A model generated the notes under the pieces. The model had not been told where the DNA came from. It did no database searches and saw nothing but the letters and a program-made list of their open reading frames with translations. The translations under genes were made by a program, and so were the position numbers. Positions 5,684-10,338 of a stretch of 10,338 bases of DNA are shown one piece after another. Numbering within the stretch: the stretch's first letter is position 1; each line of letters opens with the position of its first letter. Source of the DNA: Pseudomonadota bacterium (GTDB taxonomy: Bacteria; Pseudomonadota; Gammaproteobacteria; Burkholderiales; Burkholderiaceae_B); contig JAFAGQ010000174.1 in the NCBI GenBank assembly GCA_023422555.1, forward strand, positions 1-10,338, written 5' to 3'.

Positions 5684-6345
5684 TTCACAGAAAAACTCAT
5701 GCCACCCTTCCCGAAACCGATCACAGATGTGATAAAACCATTTTCGGAGTTGTTAAGGTATGCATCGAAATCTGAAGCCGGATTCTCGCGCCGTTCTTCA
5801 GCTGAGACCGGAATATTATCCGCAATTACCACGCTGCCACGGTCAAGGCGCGGCAATAAAATTTCCAGAATCGGTAAATAAAGATCGTTCGCTCCGTCAA
5901 GGAACAACAGGTCAATTTTTGGTCCTTCGCTGGCAAGTGTTTCTCTGGCATCACCGGTCAGAATGGTTGCAGTGAGTCCCGCGTCATTCAGGTTGCGTCG
6001 GGCTGTTTCTGCTTTATCCGGGTGAAACTCGGTTCCCGTGATCCTGCCCTTGTTCTCAGCGGCCGCCGCTGCCAGATACAAAGTCGAAATACCGAAGGAT
6101 GTGCCAAACTCAACAATTTCTTTAGCATTGCATGCCAACGCCTGCGCAAACAGCCAACGACCCTGATTCGGTCCGATAGATAAATATTGTGTACGATGTA
6201 TATCTGAGGTACGAAAGTCTGGTCGTTGCTGTGTCTTGTCCCTGGGCTTGGAGCCAGCGATGCGCTGAGCGCGCTGTGCTTTCGCTGCGCTATGCTCGCG
6301 CTCCAGAACAGCAGAAACTTTTGGACTATTTAATATATTCATCAT
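5677..6345 (-). CDS. Class I SAM-dependent O-methyltransferase, catechol-OMT-like metal site
   Basis: A 222-residue cytosolic methyltransferase. Seen: SAM motif I EIVEFGTSFGISTLYLAAA (76-94); a motif II acidic residue in GTEFHPDKAETARRNL (104-119); GDARETL (131-137); then IDLLFLDGANDLYLP (144-158) and VVIADNI (172-178). The FLD aspartate (D150) and the DN pair (D176, N177) fall where cation-dependent catechol/caffeoyl-CoA O-methyltransferases bind Mg2+. Residues 1-55 are a charged, helical lead-in. A GAGG lies between the HmuV stop (6354) and the tandem ATGs at 6345 and 6342; its spacing favours 6342, while the first ATG is listed. An upstream in-frame start at 6378 would overlap HmuV and add 11 residues. 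The gene sits inside the uptake operon, between the ATPase and the reductase, so its substrate is probably the imported ligand or its breakdown product. That is inference; the family also methylates many unrelated phenols. Confidence 0.82.
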   Translation of the reverse strand: MMNILNSPKVSAVLEREHSAAKAQRAQRIAGSKPRDKTQQRPDFRTSDIHRTQYLSIGPNQGRWLFAQALACNAKEIVEFGTSFGISTLYLAAAAAENKGRITGTEFHPDKAETARRNLNDAGLTATILTGDARETLASEGPKIDLLFLDGANDLYLPILEILLPRLDRGSVVIADNIPVSAEERRENPASDFDAYLNNSENGFITSVIGFGKGGMSFSVKC

Positions 6346-6353
6346 GACCTCGG

Positions 6354-7106
6354 TTAATCGATTAGCACGACAGGACAATCCCGTCGGGGATGTGGGATGA
6401 CACAGACGTTCTGACGGTATACCCGGCTGATCAGCTCCCTTGTCATCACCTGCCCAGGCGATCCCTGGGCGACAATACAGCCGCTTTCCAGAAGAACTAT
6501 TGAGTCAGCATGAGCAGAGGCCAGATTAAGATCGTGCAGGACGACGATGACGGCCGACCCTGATGCGGCGATACGACGGGCCGACTGCAGCACCTTTTCC
6601 TGATGGCGTAAATCCAGCGCAGCGGTAGGCTCGTCCAACAGGACTATCGGTGTGTCCTGCACACGAACGCGTGCAAAGGTTGTTCTCGCTTTTTCACCAC
6701 CGGAAAGAGTCTGTGCATTCCGATATGCCATATGTGCTATCTCGGCTTCCTCCATGGCATGGTCGATGGATTCCTGATCGGCATCCGGAGGAAGTTCCCG
6801 AAACGCACGTCCCATTGCGACCACTTCTTCTACGCTGTAGCCAAATCGGATAGGCGCGCCTTGAGGGAACACGGAGCGAATCTGAGCAAGCTCACGAATC
6901 GTATAGCTGTCAAGAGGTCGGCCTAATAATGTTATGCTGCCCTGATCCGGCTCCATGTCTCCGGCAATCACCGAAAGCAATGTCGATTTGCCTGCTCCGT
7001 TGGGGCCGCAAAGCGCGGTAATCGTCCCTGCAGCACACGATAGACTGACATTATTCAGTAGCATTTTTTCCTGAATTGCCAGCGTCACATTGTCAACTTT
7101 GATCAC
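6354..7106 (-). CDS. hmuV: HmuV-like ABC transporter ATP-binding protein
   Basis: The cytosolic ATPase of an iron-chelate importer (FepC/BtuD/HmuV class). Numbered from the start used here: Walker A GPNGAGKST (34-42); Q-loop VFPQGAPIRFGYSVEEVVAMGR (split over 79-100), with the VEEVV-MGR block typical of HmuV and relatives; signature LSGGEKAR (134-141); Walker B IVLLDEPTAALD (154-165); switch histidine in VVLHDLNLAS (H191). All catalytic residues are present. The longest frame begins with GTG at 7148, giving a 46-base overlap with the permease gene and no ribosome site. The GTG at 7106 gives a 4-base GTGA overlap with the permease stop, like the ATGA junction upstream, and places the first strand correctly, so I prefer it (250 residues). 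The HmuV name is by family resemblance; the substrate of this operon may not be heme. Confidence 0.88.
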   Translation of the reverse strand: MIKVDNVTLAIQEKMLLNNVSLSCAAGTITALCGPNGAGKSTLLSVIAGDMEPDQGSITLLGRPLDSYTIRELAQIRSVFPQGAPIRFGYSVEEVVAMGRAFRELPPDADQESIDHAMEEAEIAHMAYRNAQTLSGGEKARTTFARVRVQDTPIVLLDEPTAALDLRHQEKVLQSARRIAASGSAVIVVLHDLNLASAHADSIVLLESGCIVAQGSPGQVMTRELISRVYRQNVCVIPHPRRDCPVVLID

Positions 7107-8173
7107 TGCCTTTGTCCCGTCAATCGACTCCCGCGTCGAATCATCCACAAAAAGAATGGCCCGCCTAGTGATGCCATAATGACACCAATGGGAATCTCAT
7201 TGGGCGGGTCCAGGGTACGGGCGGCAAGATCTGCCACCAGCATCAATAACGCGCCTCCCGCGGCTGAAAACGGAATCAGCATGCGGTGTGAAGGGCCGAT
7301 CATCAATCTGAACAAATGTGGAACGACCAGTCCCACGAAGCCGATGGTGCCGTTGAATGACACGGCGGCTGCCACCAGTAACGCAGACACAAAAATCAGT
7401 TTGCGCCGGAATCGAGTAACATCGACACCCAAATGCTTTGCCTGACGTTCGCCGAGCGCAAGCAGATCCAGCTGGCGTGCCCACACCATCAGCAGCCAGA
7501 TGCCAATAACGGTGGGGGGAACGGTAATGGCAAGCGTCAGCCACTTTGCAGATGCCAGCGAGCCCATCGACCAGAACATAAGGCTTTGCAGTTGCTCTGT
7601 CGTGGCCAGATAAGTCAGGTAGCCGGCTATTGCACCTGAAATCGCGTTAATCGCTATACCGACCAGTAATAGCGTTGAACTGTCAGCGCCTGCTCGCCCC
7701 GGCTTGGCCAGGCCATAAATCAGAAAAGTGGTTCCCACCCCGGCCACGAACGCGCCAATGGGTAAGGTCCAGATCCCAAAGGTGGAAATCTGCAATACGA
7801 CCACAGCGATGGCACCCAAAGAGGCGCCGGACGATACGCCGACCAGACCCGGGTCAGCCAGAGGATTTCCGAACAATCCTTGCATGGCTGCACCACAGGT
7901 AGCCAGACTCGCGCCCACCACGACAGCAGTCAGACTTCGTGCCAGGCGCAAGTCCCAGACAACCGCGGCATTAAGGGCTTCATCTCGAGACAGCGTTGAT
8001 GTCGAGAAGCGGGACATCAATGCAGAAAGCACTTCGTTCAAGTTCAAAGGAATTGCGCCGTTTGCGATTGACAACTGCAATGCCATCATTAAAAACAGAA
8101 TGACAAGTAGAGCTAAAAGCGGTATCCGACTCCTGGGTCTGGCGGGCCGCGCTAATTGCGTTGCAACTGTCAT
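7103..8173 (-). CDS. HmuU-like FecCD-family ABC permease
   Basis: A 356-residue inner-membrane subunit, expected to work as a homodimer with about 10 helices. Seen: a basic cytosolic N-terminus (RPARPRSR); a first helix at about 18-37; RLARSLTAVVVGASLA (76-91); the conserved GLFGNPLADPGLVGVSSGA (99-117) of heme/vitamin B12-type permeases; GERQAKHLGV (241-250), the coupling helix facing the ATPase; GTIGFVGLVVPHLFR (275-289); and the closing NEIPIGVIMASLGGPFFLWM (325-344). Length is typical. The start ATG overlaps the binding-protein stop by 4 bases (ATGA), a translational coupling signature. The closest functional class is heme importers (HmuU/PhuU/BhuU), but FecCD permeases for siderophores share these motifs. 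Confidence 0.92.
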   Translation of the reverse strand: MTVATQLARPARPRSRIPLLALLVILFLMMALQLSIANGAIPLNLNEVLSALMSRFSTSTLSRDEALNAAVVWDLRLARSLTAVVVGASLATCGAAMQGLFGNPLADPGLVGVSSGASLGAIAVVVLQISTFGIWTLPIGAFVAGVGTTFLIYGLAKPGRAGADSSTLLLVGIAINAISGAIAGYLTYLATTEQLQSLMFWSMGSLASAKWLTLAITVPPTVIGIWLLMVWARQLDLLALGERQAKHLGVDVTRFRRKLIFVSALLVAAAVSFNGTIGFVGLVVPHLFRLMIGPSHRMLIPFSAAGGALLMLVADLAARTLDPPNEIPIGVIMASLGGPFFLWMIRRGSRLTGQRQ

Positions 8174-9078
8174 TCGAAGAGCTCTTTCAATGCGGTTGCC
8201 AGCTGCGCGGATGCGATCCCGGACGATGCGGCATCCGCTCTGACATGCAATTCGCGCATGATAATCAGATTCTTATTTTCTGCCGCTGGTGTAAATGCCA
8301 GGCCTGGATAATCCTTCCAGAATGTGTCCAGGTCTCCAAACGAAGCAATTTCGGCTGCCGAAATAATGACGACGTCAGGCGCCATTGCCATCACCCCCTC
8401 CGGCGTAATGGGTCGATAACGATCCCTGCCAATCTCCGCTGCGGCATTGAGCGCACCAACACGTTCAATCAGATTATGAACTGCCGTTTCTGCCCCACCG
8501 GCAGTAAAATTGCTGCCTGCTCCCATTTTTGAGGCATGCAGAATCCGAATTGGACGGCCGTTAATTTTTGGCGCCTTGGCTTTCTTATAATCCTGTTCGA
8601 TGTTTGCAATCAATGCAGCCCCGCGCTCTTCTGCCTTCAAATGCTTTGCCATTCTGGCCACTTTGTCTATTGCAGGAAGCGTCCGATCAATTAAATCCGT
8701 TTCGATGCCGATAGATTTAAGGCCATCAAGCAGGCGCCTGTTAATAACAGAAGATCCAATGACCAGACCGGGTCGCAGTGCCGCGACACCTTCAACACCG
8801 GCCCACTCCCGCATTCTGTTTGGCGTGCCGGAAATACCCGGTAAGTCGATTGGATCCGGTCGGGCCAGGATTCGGCCGGCACCTCCCAACGCGACAGTGA
8901 TCTCAACCAGGTCAGCGCCCAGCAGTACAAGATCAGGCGGCGAATCGACAGTCAGACTCTCTGGTTCATAGAGAGCGGGATAGGCAGGTGCTTTGGACAG
9001 ATCAATGACTTTGGCTTGACTTGCTATTGGAAAGCAGACAAATAGCAATACGATGATGGCGTAACGAAAAAAGCTCAT
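8170..9078 (-). CDS. HmuT-like periplasmic substrate-binding protein
   Basis: A 302-residue class III (helical-backbone) binding protein that delivers the iron chelate to the permease. Residues 1-22 are a Sec signal peptide (FFRYAIIVLLFVCFPIASQA) with likely cleavage after SQA; the internal Cys lacks a proper lipobox, so it should be a soluble periplasmic protein. The N-lobe has LVLLGADLVEITVALGGAGRI and GVEGVAALRPGLVIGSS, matching the G-x-x-TEI-ALG and L-PDLV patterns of HmuT. The C-lobe has GSNFTAGGAETAVHNLIERV, the GG-TA-D/N-I block of HmuT, and PEGVMAMAPDVVIIS. It starts directly after the receptor stop (TAA-ATG), with GGAG 6 bases upstream inside the receptor gene. I see no clear heme-ligand Tyr/His assignment, so the ligand stays open. 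Confidence 0.88.
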   Translation of the reverse strand: MSFFRYAIIVLLFVCFPIASQAKVIDLSKAPAYPALYEPESLTVDSPPDLVLLGADLVEITVALGGAGRILARPDPIDLPGISGTPNRMREWAGVEGVAALRPGLVIGSSVINRRLLDGLKSIGIETDLIDRTLPAIDKVARMAKHLKAEERGAALIANIEQDYKKAKAPKINGRPIRILHASKMGAGSNFTAGGAETAVHNLIERVGALNAAAEIGRDRYRPITPEGVMAMAPDVVIISAAEIASFGDLDTFWKDYPGLAFTPAAENKNLIIMRELHVRADAASSGIASAQLATALKELFE

Positions 9079-10338
9079 TTAAAACTCCATTGATACGCCT
9101 GCGTAGTATCTTCTTCCGTCCAGCGTTTTCCCGTAGGACTCACTGCTTACCTTTTTGTCCAGTACGTTATAGACAGCCAGGTAGCCACTGACATGACGAT
9201 TGAACCGATATGTCAATCCGGTGTCTACCAGCGCGTAGGAGGGAATCCGATCCTCGCCTCCATCGATCGTGTCACTTTTGAATTTGAACTTGCCCCAGAC
9301 GCCAAGCGCATCGTTCGGCTTCCAGTCCAGACTAACGTTGAACATATGCCGCGGCGTATTGTTCAGCGGTTTACCACTGTTCTGACCGCTGGTAATTTCA
9401 CTGTCAGAGTAGGTATAGTTTGTGGTTAATGAGACAGGGCCAATTGGCATACCAAAGGTCGCTTCTATACCCTGCAGGGTTGCAGAATCCAGGTTTGTAT
9501 ATTGCTGAATACTGTATCGTGTCTGCCCATTGAAGGTGCATGAAGGCTCGTCACCTTCAGGTGTATTGCATATGTATTCCTTGTCGATCTTGTCCTTGAA
9601 TCGGGTATGGTATGCCATCAGACCGAAGTTGACGGAATCCGGATTGCTCCATGCAAAGCCAAGCTCATAGTTGGTGCTGCTTTCGGGTTTCAGATCAGAG
9701 TTACCCATATCCCAGGATCGACCCCGGCCGGCCTGCTCAACGATGCTGTCGTCGGCCTGCTTTAACGTCGGGGTTTTGAAACCACCACTTACGCCACCTT
9801 TGAAAACAAGATTTTCATTCCAGTGGTAAACGCCATATAACCGTGGCGTGACGTGATTCCCATAATGCTCGTTCTTGTCAAAGCGAATACCCGTTGTCAG
9901 CGAGAAATTGTCGGTCAGACTGTACTCATCTTCTGCAAATACCGCAGCCTGCCATCTGGTCAGATTCAGTGCTTTGGAGCCTGGGAAGCGGTCTGCATCG
10001 TGATCCGTTTCCTCCTGCTTGTATTCGGCACCCACCGAAAGCATATGACGATCAAAGGGAATCAGAGACTTGGTGTTGAATACGGTCGACTCATATTTGG
10101 AGAAGTTGGAGTCATTGTTGATTTTGACGTCTTCCCGTTGCAGATACGTCTTGGTCGAGTTGTTATTGCCCCATTTCCAGTCATGGGTCAGTCCGTAAGT
10201 GACGCGCTCATTATCCATGCCACTTGGGGTGCCTGATTTCTCGGTGCGCAGGTTGTCCGTGGTTGTGCGGCCGGCTTCGAACCTGAGACTGTGATTCGGA
10301 TCAAGAATCCAATCGAGCCGGGCATTATTGCTCAGAAT
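9079..10338 (-). CDS. TonB-dependent outer-membrane siderophore receptor, C-terminal part
   Basis: The frame runs off the right edge, so only the last 419 residues are present; signal peptide, TonB box and plug are missing from view. The visible part is a beta-barrel with alternating strands and aromatic girdles, ending RRYYAGVSMEF with the terminal Phe recognised by the Bam machinery. Blocks such as LTRWQAAVFAEDEYSLTDNF, TTGIRFDKNEHYGNHVTPRL, GGVSGGFKTPTLKQ, GNSDLKPESSTNYELG and YNVLDKKV match catecholate receptors of the CirA/IrgA/FepA group. Two Cys (YIC...SC) in one extracellular loop probably form a disulfide. Between the FKTP and GNSDL motifs, the equivalents of the FRAP and NPNL boxes of heme receptors, there is no histidine, unlike HmuR/HemR types. 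It is the first visible gene of the operon, joined to HmuT by TAAATG. The promoter and any Fur box lie off the window. Confidence 0.92.
   Translation of the reverse strand: MLSNNARLDWILDPNHSLRFEAGRTTTDNLRTEKSGTPSGMDNERVTYGLTHDWKWGNNNSTKTYLQREDVKINNDSNFSKYESTVFNTKSLIPFDRHMLSVGAEYKQEETDHDADRFPGSKALNLTRWQAAVFAEDEYSLTDNFSLTTGIRFDKNEHYGNHVTPRLYGVYHWNENLVFKGGVSGGFKTPTLKQADDSIVEQAGRGRSWDMGNSDLKPESSTNYELGFAWSNPDSVNFGLMAYHTRFKDKIDKEYICNTPEGDEPSCTFNGQTRYSIQQYTNLDSATLQGIEATFGMPIGPVSLTTNYTYSDSEITSGQNSGKPLNNTPRHMFNVSLDWKPNDALGVWGKFKFKSDTIDGGEDRIPSYALVDTGLTYRFNRHVSGYLAVYNVLDKKVSSESYGKTLDGRRYYAGVSMEF

Noticed and set aside
7728..8243. Plus-strand open frame of 171 codons opposite the permease
   Set aside because: Low-complexity Arg/Ala/Thr-rich translation, typical of the antisense of a hydrophobic membrane-protein gene.

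Overview
The window looks like a betaproteobacterial chromosome, most likely Burkholderiales and perhaps Alcaligenaceae of the Advenella/Bordetella type. This is inferred from the moderate GC content, the TSUP and HmuTUV-like protein sequences and the gene style; no database search was possible. It has two parts of different character: an AT-richer, mosaic left part (1 to about 4600) and a GC-richer, tightly packed iron-uptake operon on the minus strand (about 4940 to the right edge).

Left part. The window opens inside the 3' end of an IS3-family insertion sequence, whose right end lies at about 126. Directly after it, in frame but without its own N-terminus, comes a TauE/SafE (TSUP) membrane permease, so the IS appears to have cut off the start of this gene. 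Convergent to it on the minus strand is a HigBA-type toxin-antitoxin pair (toxin first). Its predicted promoter has a perfect palindrome filling the -35/-10 spacer and a start codon so close to the -10 box that the transcript may be leaderless. A gene-free stretch with several inverted repeats (about 1612-1966) separates this from a minus-strand FAD/NAD(P)-binding protein (PF13454-like). Divergent from the flavoprotein is an IclR-family regulator with a perfect 21-bp palindrome just upstream of its start.

Middle. Between the convergent ends of the IclR gene and the iron operon (4579-4936) there is no gene. There are two tandem minus-strand intrinsic terminators and a 12-bp inverted repeat.

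Right part. Reading leftwards from the right edge: a TonB-dependent receptor (N-terminus off the window), a periplasmic HmuT-like binding protein, an HmuU-like FecCD permease, an HmuV-like ATPase, a class I O-methyltransferase, and a siderophore-interacting FAD reductase (SIP/ViuB family). Junctions overlap or are separated by at most about 10 bp, so this is one operon that ends in the tandem terminators. The combined job would be to take up a ferric chelate across the outer membrane, pass it through the ABC importer and reduce the iron in the cytoplasm. The receptor looks like a catecholate receptor (CirA/IrgA/FepA type) and lacks the heme-receptor histidine region. The methyltransferase shows the metal-site pattern of cation-dependent catechol O-methyltransferases. 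I therefore favour a catecholate siderophore, possibly with methylation of the ligand after iron release, although the ABC genes resemble heme transporters. The operon promoter lies beyond the right edge.
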